This document shows, one piece after another, positions 16,472 through 26,234 of a stretch of DNA of 64,000 nt. The notes under the pieces were generated by a model. It made no database searches and was not told the origin of the DNA. It saw only the letters and a list, made by a program, of their open reading frames with translations. The stretch covers positions 1-64,000 of the forward strand of contig JAEWLQ010000082.1 of assembly GCA_023457495.1 (NCBI GenBank), written 5' to 3'. The DNA is from Pseudomonadota bacterium. GTDB taxonomy: Bacteria; Pseudomonadota; Gammaproteobacteria; Steroidobacterales; Steroidobacteraceae. Positions within the stretch are counted from its first letter, which is position 1. Each line of letters begins with the position of its first letter. The position numbers and the translations under genes were made by a program.

Positions 16472-19342
16472 ATGATGCGGAATGGTCTCGCCCGGGTATT
16501 GCTCGCAGTACTGCTGTTACCCGGAATCTCCCATGCTCTGGGTCTCGGCGACGTCCGGCTCAACTCGCCGCTCAACGCGCCGCTCGATGCCGAAATCGAG
16601 CTGGTCAACGCGACCCCTGAAGATCTCGCAACCCTCGAGGCGAAGCTCGCCTCGAAGGAAACCTTCGCACGTTATGGCCTGGACTGGCCGCCGTTCATGG
16701 CGACCGTGACCGTCACGCGCGATCGCTCCGCCAACGGCGCCCACGTGCTGCGCGTCAAATCGGCGGAAACGGTCACCGAACCGTTCCTCACCTTGCTCAT
16801 CGAAGCGACCTGGGCGCGCGGGCGCCTGGTGCGCGAATACACCGTGCTGCTCGACCCGCCCGTGTTCGCGCCCAACAGCGTGGCGCAGGCGCCGGTCGCC
16901 GCGCCGTCCCAGAGCGCGAGCCAGAGCAGTGGACAGATCACCCGTGCGGCGCCGTCCGAGCAGAGCGCGCCCGCGCCCATGCCTGTCGCGCCCGCTGGTG
17001 GCGGTGACAGTTACGAAGTACAGCGCGGCGACAGCTTGTCGGCGATCGCGCGCCGCCTGTCCGCGGGCAGTGGCGCTTCGAGCTCGCAGCTCATGGTGTC
17101 TATCTACCGTGCCAACAGCGGTGCGTTCGACGGCGACATGAATCGCCTGCGCGCAGGCGCCGTGTTGCGCATCCCGTCGGGCGAAGAAGTCGCCGCGGTG
17201 TCGCCGGCCGAAGCCTCGAGCGAAGTCCGAAGCGCCATCGGCTCCTGGTCGGCTGGCGCCGGCGCCAGCTCGGGTCGCCTGCGCCTGGTCGCGCCCACCG
17301 ATTCGGCGAGCGCGTCCGGCACTTCCGGTTCGGATCCGGCCGAAGTCAGCGCCCTGCGCAATCGGGTCAATGAACTCGAAGGCCAGCTGAACGAATCCAA
17401 GCGATTGCTCGAGTTGCGCAACACCGAGCTCGCCGACCTGCAGGCGAAGCTCGCGGCTTCCCAGCAGCAACAGCCGGCCCCCGCCGTGCAACCGGCGCCT
17501 CAGCCGGAAGCCGCGGTGCCCGAAGTGACGACGCCGGAGGCGACCACCGAGCCTGAAACCACGAGCCCGCCGGAATCCGCCGTCGCCGAGGAGCCGACTC
17601 CCGAACCCGTGCAGCCTGCTGAGACGGCGCCGTCCACCAAGGCCGCCGCCGAAACGGAAGCGGGCCCGTCGATCATCGATTCGCTGCTCGACTACAAGTG
17701 GGCGCTCGCTGGACTTGCGCTGCTCGGCCTCATCGCCGTGGTGGTCAAGTCGCGCACCAAGCGCAAGAGTGCGGAATTCGACGACAACCTCGGCCGTCTC
17801 GCGGAACAGGGCGGCGATCGCCTCACCCAGCCCGTGGATTCCCTCTCCGACACCGGCCGCATGCGCGCGCCGGCCATGGACAACGTGCCGGACGACATCC
17901 TGGTCGAAGAATCCGGCACGCACCGCGCGCTGCAGGAAACGCAGGACATTCCGCTCGCGCCGACCGTGCGCACCGACGAGACGATCAGCAGCGAGACGGC
18001 GGTCAACCTCGACCAGGGTGACCCGCTCGCCGAAGCCGATTTCCACATGGCCTATGGTCTGTACGACCAGGCCGCGGACCTGGTCCGCATCGCGATCCAG
18101 CGCGAGCCGCAGCGTCGTGATCTCAAGCTCAAGCTCCTCGAAGTGTTCTTCGTCTGGGGCAACCGTGAGCAGTTCCTGGCGACGGCCAGCGAACTCGCCG
18201 AGTCGCGCGGCAGCGCCGATCCGGGCGAGTGGGAAAAGATCGTGATCATGGGCAAGCAGATCGCGCCCGAGGATCCGATGTTCTCCGAAGGCGGCGCGGG
18301 TGGCGCCGTCGGCGTGGACCTGAATCTCGATGGCGGCGTCGCCGGCGGCGTGGACTTCGATCCTTTCGACGTCAGCTCGCGTCTCGACGTGACCGGTGGC
18401 GGCACGCCGGATCCGGTCGACCTCGATCTCGGCAACGCGCTGCGTGACCCGGACGCGACTGGCGAAGGTCTGGCGCTGCCCGACCGCGACAGCGGTCAAA
18501 CCACGCGCGAGATGACGGTCAAGATGACGCCCGCCGGCTCGGAAGCGCCGACGGTCGAGCAGCCTGCGCTGCGTCCGCTCGACGAGCCGACCATTCGCGA
18601 AAAGGTCGAAGGGGCGATGCGCCGCAAGTTGTCGAGCGACCAGACCGCCGAGCTCGCGCTCGACGATCTCGGCCTCGACCTCGGCTCGCTGGAACAGACC
18701 GACTCGCACATCGGCCTCAAGCCGATCCAGGGCCCGGGCAACAGCCAGGGTCCCGACGCCAACGCGCCGACGATGGTCGCGGGCCTCGATGAGAATTCAC
18801 AGCGCCTGCTGCAAGCGGCGGCCGCGCGACATGTGGGCAATGGCGACGACTCGCAGATCGGCGAGCATGGCGCCAGTGGCACCTGGTTCCTGACCGAGAA
18901 AGAGCTCGGCGGCGACATGGACCTCACCAAGGGTCGCGCCATCGATCCGGGCAGCACGGCCTCGCTGGCGAAATTCGAAATGCCCGACGAGGGCTTCGAC
19001 ATCTCGTCGACCTCGCGGCTCGCGGCGATCGACAGCAACAACCTCGATTTCCCGGTCGAGCCGACGCAGCAGCAGCCGTCGATGACGCGCGGTGTGGACC
19101 TCGATCTCGGCGCGGCCAGCGGCAAATACGACATGCCCGGCACCGCGACCGAAGAGCTGGCGGTTCCGGATCTCGAACCCGTCACGCTGTCGGAAGTCGG
19201 CACCAAGCTCGACCTGGCCCGCGCATACGTCGACATGGGCGACCCGGACGGCGCGCGCAACATCCTCAACGAGGTATTGAGCGAAGGTTCGGCTTCGCAG
19301 AAGCAGGAAGCGCAGCGCCTGATCGAGTCGCTGCCCGGCTGA
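16472..19342 (+). CDS. fimV: FimV/HubP-family polar pilus assembly protein
   Basis: A 956-residue inner-membrane hub that organises type IV pilus and other polar machines. Signal peptide (about 1-24, ending SHA), then the FimV N-terminal domain opening GLGDVRLNSPLNAPLDAEIE. A LysM peptidoglycan-binding motif YEVQRGDSLSAIARRL lies near residue 179, a coiled coil near 295-335, and a Pro/Glu/Thr-rich linker. One membrane helix (WALAGLALLGLIAVVV) is near 408. A long acidic cytoplasmic part has a TPR-like block near 518, and the C-terminal FimV domain is near 903-955. ATG 16472 is preferred over GTG 16454 because GGAG lies 6 nt before it. truA follows after 13 bp. Confidence 0.93.
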   Translation: MMRNGLARVLLAVLLLPGISHALGLGDVRLNSPLNAPLDAEIELVNATPEDLATLEAKLASKETFARYGLDWPPFMATVTVTRDRSANGAHVLRVKSAETVTEPFLTLLIEATWARGRLVREYTVLLDPPVFAPNSVAQAPVAAPSQSASQSSGQITRAAPSEQSAPAPMPVAPAGGGDSYEVQRGDSLSAIARRLSAGSGASSSQLMVSIYRANSGAFDGDMNRLRAGAVLRIPSGEEVAAVSPAEASSEVRSAIGSWSAGAGASSGRLRLVAPTDSASASGTSGSDPAEVSALRNRVNELEGQLNESKRLLELRNTELADLQAKLAASQQQQPAPAVQPAPQPEAAVPEVTTPEATTEPETTSPPESAVAEEPTPEPVQPAETAPSTKAAAETEAGPSIIDSLLDYKWALAGLALLGLIAVVVKSRTKRKSAEFDDNLGRLAEQGGDRLTQPVDSLSDTGRMRAPAMDNVPDDILVEESGTHRALQETQDIPLAPTVRTDETISSETAVNLDQGDPLAEADFHMAYGLYDQAADLVRIAIQREPQRRDLKLKLLEVFFVWGNREQFLATASELAESRGSADPGEWEKIVIMGKQIAPEDPMFSEGGAGGAVGVDLNLDGGVAGGVDFDPFDVSSRLDVTGGGTPDPVDLDLGNALRDPDATGEGLALPDRDSGQTTREMTVKMTPAGSEAPTVEQPALRPLDEPTIREKVEGAMRRKLSSDQTAELALDDLGLDLGSLEQTDSHIGLKPIQGPGNSQGPDANAPTMVAGLDENSQRLLQAAAARHVGNGDDSQIGEHGASGTWFLTEKELGGDMDLTKGRAIDPGSTASLAKFEMPDEGFDISSTSRLAAIDSNNLDFPVEPTQQQPSMTRGVDLDLGAASGKYDMPGTATEELAVPDLEPVTLSEVGTKLDLARAYVDMGDPDGARNILNEVLSEGSASQKQEAQRLIESLPG

Positions 19343-19355
19343 CCTCCGGTTCCCG

Positions 19356-20171
19356 ATGCCTCGTTTCGCGGCCGGCCTCGAATACGACGGCCGCTCGTAC
19401 GCGGGCTGGCAGTTCCAGCCCGGTCTCGACACCGTTCAGGACACGCTGCAACGCGCGCTTTCGCGCGTCGCTGACGCACCGGTCGAATGCGTGTGCGCGG
19501 GACGCACCGATGCCGGCGTGCACGCGTCGGTCCAGGTGGTGCACTTCGACAGCGATGCGGTGCGCACCGAACGCGCCTGGCGCCTCGGCGCCAACACCTA
19601 TCTACCTTCGAACGTCAGTGTCATCTGGGTGCGTGAAGTGCCCGCGCACTTTCACGCGCGTTACGCGGCCACGGCGCGCAGCTACCGCTACCTCATCCTC
19701 AATCGCGACTCGCGGCCCGGGCTCGACACGGGACGCGCGACCTGGGAACGGCGGCCGCTGAACGCCGCGCTCATGCACGAGGCCGCGCAGGTTCTCATCG
19801 GCGAGCATGACTTCAGCGCATTCCGCGCGATCGAATGCCAGGCGAAATCGCCGATGCGGAACGTGGAGCGGTTGAGCGTCACGCGCGCGGATGAGTGGGT
19901 CGCGATCGACGTGACCGCGAACGCGTTCCTGCATCACATGGTGCGCAATATCGCCGGGCTCCTCATGAGCGTGGGCAGCGGTGACTCTCCGCTCGGGCGG
20001 GTCGCGGCGGTGCTCGCGGGCCGTGATCGCAAGGTCAATGCCGCGACGGCCCCGCCGGATGGTCTGTACCTCGCGGCCGTGCGGTACCCGGCCGAGTTCG
20101 GGCTGCCCACGGCCCAATCCGTTATGATCGGCCGCTCTTTGACCCCCTCATTCGACAAGGGAACGCCCTGA
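19356..20171 (+). CDS. truA: tRNA pseudouridine(38-40) synthase
   Basis: Converts uridines 38-40 in the tRNA anticodon arm to pseudouridine. The 271-residue protein carries the TruA active-site motif CAGRTDAGVHA with catalytic Asp52, the N-terminal LEYDGRSYAGWQ, and the FLHHMVRNIAG block near the C-terminus. It sits between fimV and accD, as in other Gammaproteobacteria; trpF, often found next, is missing here. The stop is 1 bp before the accD start codon. Confidence 0.96.
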   Translation: MPRFAAGLEYDGRSYAGWQFQPGLDTVQDTLQRALSRVADAPVECVCAGRTDAGVHASVQVVHFDSDAVRTERAWRLGANTYLPSNVSVIWVREVPAHFHARYAATARSYRYLILNRDSRPGLDTGRATWERRPLNAALMHEAAQVLIGEHDFSAFRAIECQAKSPMRNVERLSVTRADEWVAIDVTANAFLHHMVRNIAGLLMSVGSGDSPLGRVAAVLAGRDRKVNAATAPPDGLYLAAVRYPAEFGLPTAQSVMIGRSLTPSFDKGTP

Positions 20172-20172
20172 C

Positions 20173-21048
20173 ATGTCCTGGTTCGAGAAAATCATGCCGT
20201 CGCGGATCAAGACCGAGCGCCGTACGCGTTCGGTCCCCGAAGGCCTGTGGATCAAGTGCTCGGCCTGCGACGCCGTGCTGTACCGCGCCGAGCTCGAACG
20301 CAACCTGAATGTCTGTCCGAAGTGCAACCATCACATGCGCATCGGCGCGCGCGAGCGCCTGGCGCGATTCCTCGATGAGGGCGAACAGTTCGAAATCGGC
20401 ACCGGTATTTCGCCGGAAGACCCGCTCAAGTTCCGCGACAGCAAACGTTACCGGGACCGGCTCGCAGCCGCGCAGAAGGCGACGGGCGAGCGCGACGCGT
20501 TGATCGCGATCGCGGGCACGCTCGAGGGATTGCCCATCGTCGCCTGCGCGTTCGAATTCAAATTCCTGGGCGGTTCGATGGGTTCGGTGGTCGGCGAGCG
20601 CTTCAAGCGCGCGGTCGACCGCTGCATCGAGACGCGCGCGCCGCTGGTGTGCTTCTCGGCGAGCGGTGGCGCCCGCATGCAGGAGGCCTTGTTCTCGCTG
20701 CTGCAGATGGCGAAGACCAGCGCGGCACTCGCGCGTCTCGCGCAGGCGCGCCTGCCGTTCATCTCCGTGCTCACGGATCCGACCACGGGCGGCGTCTCCG
20801 CGAGTCTCGCGATGCTCGGCGATCTGAACGTGGCCGAGCCGCGGGCGCTCATCGGCTTCGCCGGCCCGCGCGTGATCCAGCAGACCGTGCGCGAGACGCT
20901 GCCGGAAGGTTTCCAGCGCAGTGAATTCCTGCTCGATCACGGCGCGCTCGACCTGATCGTCGACCGGCGCGACATGCGTGAGAAACTCGGCGCGTTGCTG
21001 CGCCTGCTGATGCGCCAGCCACCGGCCGTATCCCAGCCGGTTTCCTGA
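20173..21048 (+). CDS. accD: acetyl-CoA carboxylase carboxyltransferase beta subunit
   Basis: With AccA it transfers carboxyl from carboxybiotin to acetyl-CoA, the first step of fatty-acid synthesis. The 291-residue protein has the N-terminal four-cysteine zinc ribbon (Cys29, Cys32, Cys48, Cys51) after GLWIKCSAC. The crotonase-fold carboxyltransferase core follows, with GGSMGSVVGERF, FSASGGARMQEA and DPTTGGVSASLAMLGD. It lies between truA and folC, all within a few bases, indicating one transcript. Confidence 0.97.
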   Translation: MSWFEKIMPSRIKTERRTRSVPEGLWIKCSACDAVLYRAELERNLNVCPKCNHHMRIGARERLARFLDEGEQFEIGTGISPEDPLKFRDSKRYRDRLAAAQKATGERDALIAIAGTLEGLPIVACAFEFKFLGGSMGSVVGERFKRAVDRCIETRAPLVCFSASGGARMQEALFSLLQMAKTSAALARLAQARLPFISVLTDPTTGGVSASLAMLGDLNVAEPRALIGFAGPRVIQQTVRETLPEGFQRSEFLLDHGALDLIVDRRDMREKLGALLRLLMRQPPAVSQPVS

Positions 21049-21053
21049 CGTTC

Positions 21054-22244
21054 ATGCGCTCGCTCGCCGACTGGCTCGAGCAGCAACAGCAATCCCATCC
21101 GAGCGCGATCGACCTGACTCTCGAGCGGGTGCGCGAAGTCGCGCGCCGGCTCGATCTGCTGACGCCTGCCTATCGTGTCATCACCGTGGGTGGCACGAAC
21201 GGGAAGGGGTCCACCGTCGCTTATCTCGATGCGCTGCTGCGCGCCGTGGGACAAACCACCGGACGGTTCACCTCGCCGCATCTGCGCCGCTACAACGAGC
21301 GTATCTGCGTGGACGGCATCGAGGCGGCCGATGCGGACCTGATCGAATCGTTCGAGCGCATCGAAGCGGCGCGCCGCGAGATCACGTTGACGTTCTTCGA
21401 GTACAACACGCTGGCGGCGCTCGATCGGTTCCGGCGGGCCGGCATCGACACGGCAGTGCTCGAGGTCGGTCTCGGCGGACGGCTCGACGCGACCAACATC
21501 ATCGACGCTGACGTGTCCGTGGTGTGCTCCATCGGGCTCGATCACGTCGATTGGCTGGGCGGCACGCTCGAGCAGATCGGGCGCGAGAAGGCGGGCATCT
21601 TCCGGGCGGCGCGTCCGGCGGTGCTCGGCAGTCCGGATCTTCCCGATTCGGTTCACGACACGATCCGGGATATCGGTGCCATTCCGGTCGTGCGTGGCCC
21701 CGACATTCACCCCCCCCGCCCGCCCCCGGCCCCGCAGCAGATCGACAACGCGGCACCGGCGCTGGCCGCCCTGGCCGCCGGGGACTTCGGAGTGGAGCTC
21801 AGCCACGCGCGGGTGAGCCAGGCCCTGCGCGCCGCGCGACTGCCCGGAAGATTCCAGGTCGTCCCCGGCGAAGTGGAGTGGGTTCTGGACGTCGCCCACA
21901 ACGTTCCGGCCGCGGCCGTGCTCGCGCAGAATCTCGGCGCGCTGCCCGCGCGACGCACGCTCGCCGTGTTCGGAATCCTGGGCGACAAGGATATCCGTGG
22001 CATCCTCGCGACGCTCGCGGGCTGCATCGATGCCTGGATTCCCGTGACGCTGGACGGCCCGCGCAGCGTCAGCGCGCAGATGCTCGCGACGTGTCTGCCG
22101 GCGGACGCGTCCATCGTCGAGCGCGGCGCGGATGTCGCCGCCGGATGTCGCGCGGCGCTCAAGGCCGCCGCCGCGGGCGATCGCATCGTCGTGTTCGGAT
22201 CGTTCCTCACGGTAGGACCGGCGCTCGAATTCCTTGGGATATAG
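21054..22244 (+). CDS. folC: bifunctional dihydrofolate/folylpolyglutamate synthase
   Basis: Mur-ligase-family ATPase that joins dihydropteroate to glutamate and extends polyglutamate tails. The P-loop VGGTNGKGSTVAYLD lies near residues 43-57, with TSPHLRRYNERICVDG next and VLEVGLGGRLDATN further on. At 396 residues it is slightly shorter than E. coli FolC (422). A proline run around 220-226 (HPPRPPPAPQ) shortens the linker before the C-terminal domain. It starts 5 bp after accD and overlaps the upstream in-frame extension of the SPOR gene. Confidence 0.95.
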   Translation: MRSLADWLEQQQQSHPSAIDLTLERVREVARRLDLLTPAYRVITVGGTNGKGSTVAYLDALLRAVGQTTGRFTSPHLRRYNERICVDGIEAADADLIESFERIEAARREITLTFFEYNTLAALDRFRRAGIDTAVLEVGLGGRLDATNIIDADVSVVCSIGLDHVDWLGGTLEQIGREKAGIFRAARPAVLGSPDLPDSVHDTIRDIGAIPVVRGPDIHPPRPPPAPQQIDNAAPALAALAAGDFGVELSHARVSQALRAARLPGRFQVVPGEVEWVLDVAHNVPAAAVLAQNLGALPARRTLAVFGILGDKDIRGILATLAGCIDAWIPVTLDGPRSVSAQMLATCLPADASIVERGADVAAGCRAALKAAAAGDRIVVFGSFLTVGPALEFLGI

Positions 22245-22251
22245 TTCGCAC

Positions 22252-22917
22252 ATGGATTCGCGAGCCAAGCAACGAGTGACCGGCGCCGTCATCCTGGCGG
22301 CACTGTTCGTGTTGCTGGTGCCCGAACTACTCACCGGGCCGAAGTCGCCGCGCACGCCCGCGGCGACGGCACAGGACGAGGAGGGGCTGCGCAGCTACAC
22401 CATCGATATCGACGACAGGTCTGCGAATACGACTCCCGCACTGACCCCCAATCCCGTCCCGGCGAACGCGATCTCCGCGCCGGCCGGCACGGGTGATGCG
22501 GCGCCACCCGCGACAGCGCCGGCCGAAGCAACGCAAGCCGAACAGCGGACCGCGGCGGCGGAAGAGCCGGTAAGGAACGCGAGCTCCACGCCCCAGGTCG
22601 CGCCCGCGCCCGCGCCGGCGCCGGCCACCCCAGCCCGCTCCGCCTCGCCTCAAACCACCCCGGCAGCGGCGCCAGCGGCCTCACGGGGCAACTTCGTCGT
22701 CCAGCTCGGCAGTTTCGGCAGCCGCGACAACGCCGATCGATTGGTACGCGATATGTCCGCAAAGGGGTTCAAGGCCTTCGTTGCACCGATCAGGAGCGGC
22801 GGACGCGACCTGTATCGCGTACGCGTCGGTCCGACGCCCGATCGCGCCTCGGCCGAGGCGCTTGCCGCCGACCTCAAGCGGATAGGGCAGTCCGGCAGCA
22901 TCGTGCCGATTTCGTGA
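22252..22917 (+). CDS. SPOR-domain membrane protein, DedD-like
   Basis: A 221-residue bitopic protein. A short cytoplasmic tail is followed by one membrane helix (about 10-26), a low-complexity Ala/Pro-rich periplasmic linker (about 45-145), and a C-terminal SPOR domain beginning NFVVQLGSFGSRDNADRL. SPOR domains bind glycan strands stripped of stem peptides at division septa. The position folC-here-cvpA matches dedD in E. coli, whose product aids cell constriction. ATG 22252 is preferred to the upstream GTG-type start because it puts the positive residues right before the helix. Confidence 0.88.
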   Translation: MDSRAKQRVTGAVILAALFVLLVPELLTGPKSPRTPAATAQDEEGLRSYTIDIDDRSANTTPALTPNPVPANAISAPAGTGDAAPPATAPAEATQAEQRTAAAEEPVRNASSTPQVAPAPAPAPATPARSASPQTTPAAAPAASRGNFVVQLGSFGSRDNADRLVRDMSAKGFKAFVAPIRSGGRDLYRVRVGPTPDRASAEALAADLKRIGQSGSIVPIS

Positions 22918-22969
22918 CGCGCGACACCGGTTCCTCGTTGTCTCGCTGCAACGGCGAGCACGCGTCGAG

Positions 22970-22975
22970 TACAAT
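22970..22975 (+). promoter_or_regulatory. candidate -10 element before cvpA
   Basis: TACAAT lies 40 bp before the cvpA start codon, in the 97-bp gap after the SPOR gene. A weak -35 (TGCAAC, 22947-22952) is 17 bp upstream. This would give cvpA-purF its own promoter. Confidence 0.4.
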
Positions 22976-23014
22976 GCCGCGCCTTCTCCGAGAGCGTCGG
23001 GTAAGACTCAACGA

Positions 23015-23521
23015 ATGATTGCAGTCGACTACATCATCCTCGCCATTCTCGTCGTTTCCGCAATCATGGGCCTGGTCCGGGGCCTGCTCCGCGAAGCCAT
23101 CGCGGTAGTCACCTGGTTTCTCGCCATCGTGCTCGCCTGGGTCTTCGCCGACTCGCTGGCTCCGCACCTGGGCGGTGTACTGGCGGATTCCCCTACGAGC
23201 ACCTGGGCCGCCCGCGTCATCATCTTCGTGGGCGTGCTGCTGATCGGCAGTGCGATCGCGGTCATCGTTGGACATTACGTTCGCGTCTCCATGTTCTCGG
23301 GAATGGACAAGTTCCTCGGGTTCGTTTTTGGCCTGCTGCGCGGCATCGTCGTCGTGGGCGCGTTCACCATCGCCATCCAGGCACTGAAGATGGATGAGGA
23401 ACCTGGATGGAAGAGATCGCGTCTGATGCCCTACGCGATCGGTGTCGCCGATGCGCTGCGCGGCGTGGTGGGTGAAAACCTCGAGCGTCTCGACCTCGAC
23501 AAGTCACCCCTCAAACCCTGA
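23015..23521 (+). CDS. cvpA: CvpA family membrane protein (colicin V production protein)
   Basis: A 168-residue inner-membrane protein with four hydrophobic segments (about 4-22, 28-45, 64-84 and 100-120) and a charged C-terminal tail, as in CvpA. The family opening VDYIILAILVVSAIMGLVRG is typical. CvpA is needed for colicin V production in E. coli and is linked to envelope homeostasis; the molecular activity is not settled. It precedes purF by 19 bp, the same pair as in E. coli. Confidence 0.93.
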   Translation: MIAVDYIILAILVVSAIMGLVRGLLREAIAVVTWFLAIVLAWVFADSLAPHLGGVLADSPTSTWAARVIIFVGVLLIGSAIAVIVGHYVRVSMFSGMDKFLGFVFGLLRGIVVVGAFTIAIQALKMDEEPGWKRSRLMPYAIGVADALRGVVGENLERLDLDKSPLKP

Positions 23522-23540
23522 TCCGAAGGAAGCCCACCGA

Positions 23541-25049
23541 ATGTGCGGAATCGCTGGAATCGTCGGAACGAGCGGAGTCAATCAACGGATCTACGACGCC
23601 CTGACGGTGCTCCAGCATCGCGGACAGGACGCGGCCGGCATCGCGACCGTCGCCGACGGCGAGCTGTTCGTGCGCAAGGGACAAGGCCTGGTGCGCGACG
23701 TGTTCGATCAGCACGCCATGCAGGACCTCAAGGGCAACATCGGCATGGGCCATGTGCGCTATCCGACGGCCGGATGCGACAACGCCGCCGAGGCCCAGCC
23801 GTTCTACGTGAATGCCCCCTACGGCATCTGCCTCGGGCACAACGGCAATCTCACCAACGCGCGCGAGCTCGGCGAAGTGCTCGAACGCGAAGACCGGCGC
23901 CACCTCAACACCAGCTCGGATTCCGAGGTGCTGCTCAACGTGCTGGCCTCGGAGCTGCAGCGCGTGGGCACTCCGCGCGTCATGCCGGCCGACATCTTCG
24001 CCGCGGTCAACGCCGTTTATCGTCGCTGCCGCGGAGGTTACGCGGTCATCGCGATGATCATCGGTCATGGCCTGCTCGCCTTTCGCGATCCGAACGGCAT
24101 CCGTCCGCTCGTGCTCGGCCAGCGGGAAACGCCGAAGGGCGCCGAATGGATGCTGGCCTCCGAGAGCGTTGCCCTCGACATGCTGGGCTTCAAGCTCGTG
24201 CGCGATGTCGCGCCGGGCGAAGTGGTGTACATCGACGTGCTCGGCCGCCTGCACTCGCAGGTCTGCGTGACCACGACGCGCCACGCGCCGTGCATTTTCG
24301 AATACGTGTATTTCGCGCGTCCCGACTCACTGATCGACAACATCTCGGTGCATCGCGCGCGCATGCGCATGGGTGACCGCCTCGCGGAGAAGATCCAGCG
24401 CGAGCGCCCCGATCACGACATCGACGTCGTCATCCCGATCCCCGACACGAGCCGCACGAGCGCGATGCAGGTGGCCCAGCACCTCAACGTGAAATATCGC
24501 GAAGGCTTCGTGAAGAACCGCTACGTCGGCCGCACGTTCATCATGCCGGGACAGGAACAGCGTTCGAAGTCGGTGCGCAGCAAGCTCAACGCCATCGACC
24601 TCGAGTTCCGCAACAAGAACGTGTTGCTGGTGGACGATTCGATCGTGCGTGGCACCACCTCGGCGCAGATCATCGATCTCGCGCGGGAGGCGGGCGCTCG
24701 CAAGGTGTACTTCGCCTCGGCTGCGCCGCCGGTGCGCTTTCCGAACGTCTACGGCATCGACATGCCGGCGGCGAGCGAGCTCGTGGCGGCGGGTCGCACC
24801 GACGCGGAAGTCGCGCAGCTGATCGGCGCCGACTGGCTGATCTACCAGGATCTCGAGGATCTCATCCACGCCTGCGTGCACGATCATTCCAGTATCAAGG
24901 AATTCGACACGTCGTGTTTCTCGGGCAGCTACGTCACCGGCGATGTGACGCCCGACTATCTCGCGCGACTGCAGTCCGAGCGCTCGGATTCGGCGAAGGC
25001 CTCGCGGCGCGAGACCGATCGCGGGCCACTCAAGGTCGTCAAGAGCTGA
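23541..25049 (+). CDS. purF: amidophosphoribosyltransferase
   Basis: First committed enzyme of purine synthesis, making phosphoribosylamine from PRPP and glutamine. The 502-residue protein starts MCGIAGIVG, so Cys2 becomes the N-terminal nucleophile of the glutaminase after Met removal. The glutaminase block LQHRGQDAAGIAT is present. The PRPP-binding loop VLLVDDSIVRGTTSAQII lies in the C-terminal phosphoribosyltransferase half. A longer in-frame extension exists upstream, but ATG 23541 has AAGGA at a suitable distance and gives the mandatory Cys2. Confidence 0.97.
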   Translation: MCGIAGIVGTSGVNQRIYDALTVLQHRGQDAAGIATVADGELFVRKGQGLVRDVFDQHAMQDLKGNIGMGHVRYPTAGCDNAAEAQPFYVNAPYGICLGHNGNLTNARELGEVLEREDRRHLNTSSDSEVLLNVLASELQRVGTPRVMPADIFAAVNAVYRRCRGGYAVIAMIIGHGLLAFRDPNGIRPLVLGQRETPKGAEWMLASESVALDMLGFKLVRDVAPGEVVYIDVLGRLHSQVCVTTTRHAPCIFEYVYFARPDSLIDNISVHRARMRMGDRLAEKIQRERPDHDIDVVIPIPDTSRTSAMQVAQHLNVKYREGFVKNRYVGRTFIMPGQEQRSKSVRSKLNAIDLEFRNKNVLLVDDSIVRGTTSAQIIDLAREAGARKVYFASAAPPVRFPNVYGIDMPAASELVAAGRTDAEVAQLIGADWLIYQDLEDLIHACVHDHSSIKEFDTSCFSGSYVTGDVTPDYLARLQSERSDSAKASRRETDRGPLKVVKS

Positions 25050-25071
25050 TTCTCCGGCGGCGCGTCCGCGC

Positions 25072-26223
25072 GTGAATTCGCGCCGCATCCTCCTCGAACT
25101 GTTCGACGCCGCGCTGCGCGCGGTGGATGGGCGTGCCTGCGTGGCGCGATTCCTGCGCGAATCGGGCATCCAGGCGCCGGTCGAAGTGTTTGCCATCGGC
25201 AAGGCCGCGAGCGCCATGGCGCTGGGGGCGCGGGACGAATTGGGCGCCGGGATCGAGCGGATGCTCGTCGTCACGAAGCTCGGGCATTCGGATCCCTCGC
25301 TCGAGGGGCCCGGCGTCCTCCAGGTCGAGAGTCCGCATCCCCTGCCCGACATCCGCAGCCTGGATCACGGCGCGGTCCTCGAACGCCAGGTACTCGATCG
25401 ATTGTCCGTCCTGCCGCTGTTTCTCGTCTCGGGCGGTAGTTCGAGCCTGGTCGAGGCACTGCGCGAAGGAGTTTCGCTGGACGAGTTGTCCGCGCTCAAT
25501 GCTCGCGGTCTCGCGGCGGGTTGGGATATCGCGAAGCTCAACGCGGAGCGCGGCCGGTTGTCGCGCATCAAGGGAGGCGGCATCTCCCGGTTGTTGGGTG
25601 GGGGCCGGGCAATCGCGCTGTTCATTTCCGACGTCCCGGACGATGACCCGGATGTGATCGGCTCCGGCTTGTTAGGCCGCGACGGCGATGCGGCCGATGC
25701 GGTCGAGCGTCACGTCGTCGCGAACATCGAGAACGCCGTTGCGGCGGCGGTGGCGGCGGGAGCGGCCCGGGGTTTGCGGCTGGAAACGGCGAGCCGGCGT
25801 TTCGCGGGCGACGCGGCGGATGTCGCGCGCGACTTCGTCGATGCGCTGCGCCGCAGCGATGCGGACGGTCTCGTATGGGGCGGCGAGTCCGTCGTGACGT
25901 TGCCGGAAAAAGCCGGCCGCGGCGGCCGCAACACGCATCTGGCGCTGCACGCGGCGCGGCGACTGCGCGCGGGCGAGGCGCTCGCAATCCTCGCGGCGGG
26001 CACGGACGGCTCGGATGGGCCGACGAGCGACGCGGGCGCGCTGATCGACGGCGGAACGATCGAACGTGCCGAGATCGCGGGAATCGACGTGGAGCGCGCG
26101 TTGTTGGAGCTCGACTCGGGAACGGCGCTCGAAGCCTCCGAGGATCTCGTCCACACCGGCCCGACGGGCACGAACGTCGGGGATATCCTGATCGGTATCA
26201 AAGGCTCCGGTCGCGTGCTCTAA
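25072..26223 (+). CDS. glycerate 2-kinase-like protein (DUF4147/MOFRL)
   Basis: A 383-residue protein of the DUF4147-MOFRL family, whose known members phosphorylate glycerate to 2-phosphoglycerate. The N-terminal domain has AIGKAASAMALGARDEL, the glycine-rich LVSGGSSSLVEAL, and KLNAERGRLSRIKGGGISRLL. The C-terminal MOFRL part has AAGTDGSDGPTSDAGALIDGGT. The GTG start at 25072 lies 22 bp after purF. The next gene begins 11 bp downstream, so it may share a transcript with the kinase fusion and miaE. The physiological substrate is inferred from the family only. Confidence 0.85.
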   Translation: MNSRRILLELFDAALRAVDGRACVARFLRESGIQAPVEVFAIGKAASAMALGARDELGAGIERMLVVTKLGHSDPSLEGPGVLQVESPHPLPDIRSLDHGAVLERQVLDRLSVLPLFLVSGGSSSLVEALREGVSLDELSALNARGLAAGWDIAKLNAERGRLSRIKGGGISRLLGGGRAIALFISDVPDDDPDVIGSGLLGRDGDAADAVERHVVANIENAVAAAVAAGAARGLRLETASRRFAGDAADVARDFVDALRRSDADGLVWGGESVVTLPEKAGRGGRNTHLALHAARRLRAGEALAILAAGTDGSDGPTSDAGALIDGGTIERAEIAGIDVERALLELDSGTALEASEDLVHTGPTGTNVGDILIGIKGSGRVL

Positions 26224-26234
26224 TCCCGCCCCTC

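Noticed and set aside
16517..18709. 730-residue open frame opposite fimV
   Set aside because: It is arginine- and histidine-rich antisense sequence produced by GC-rich codons; fimV on the plus strand is well supported.
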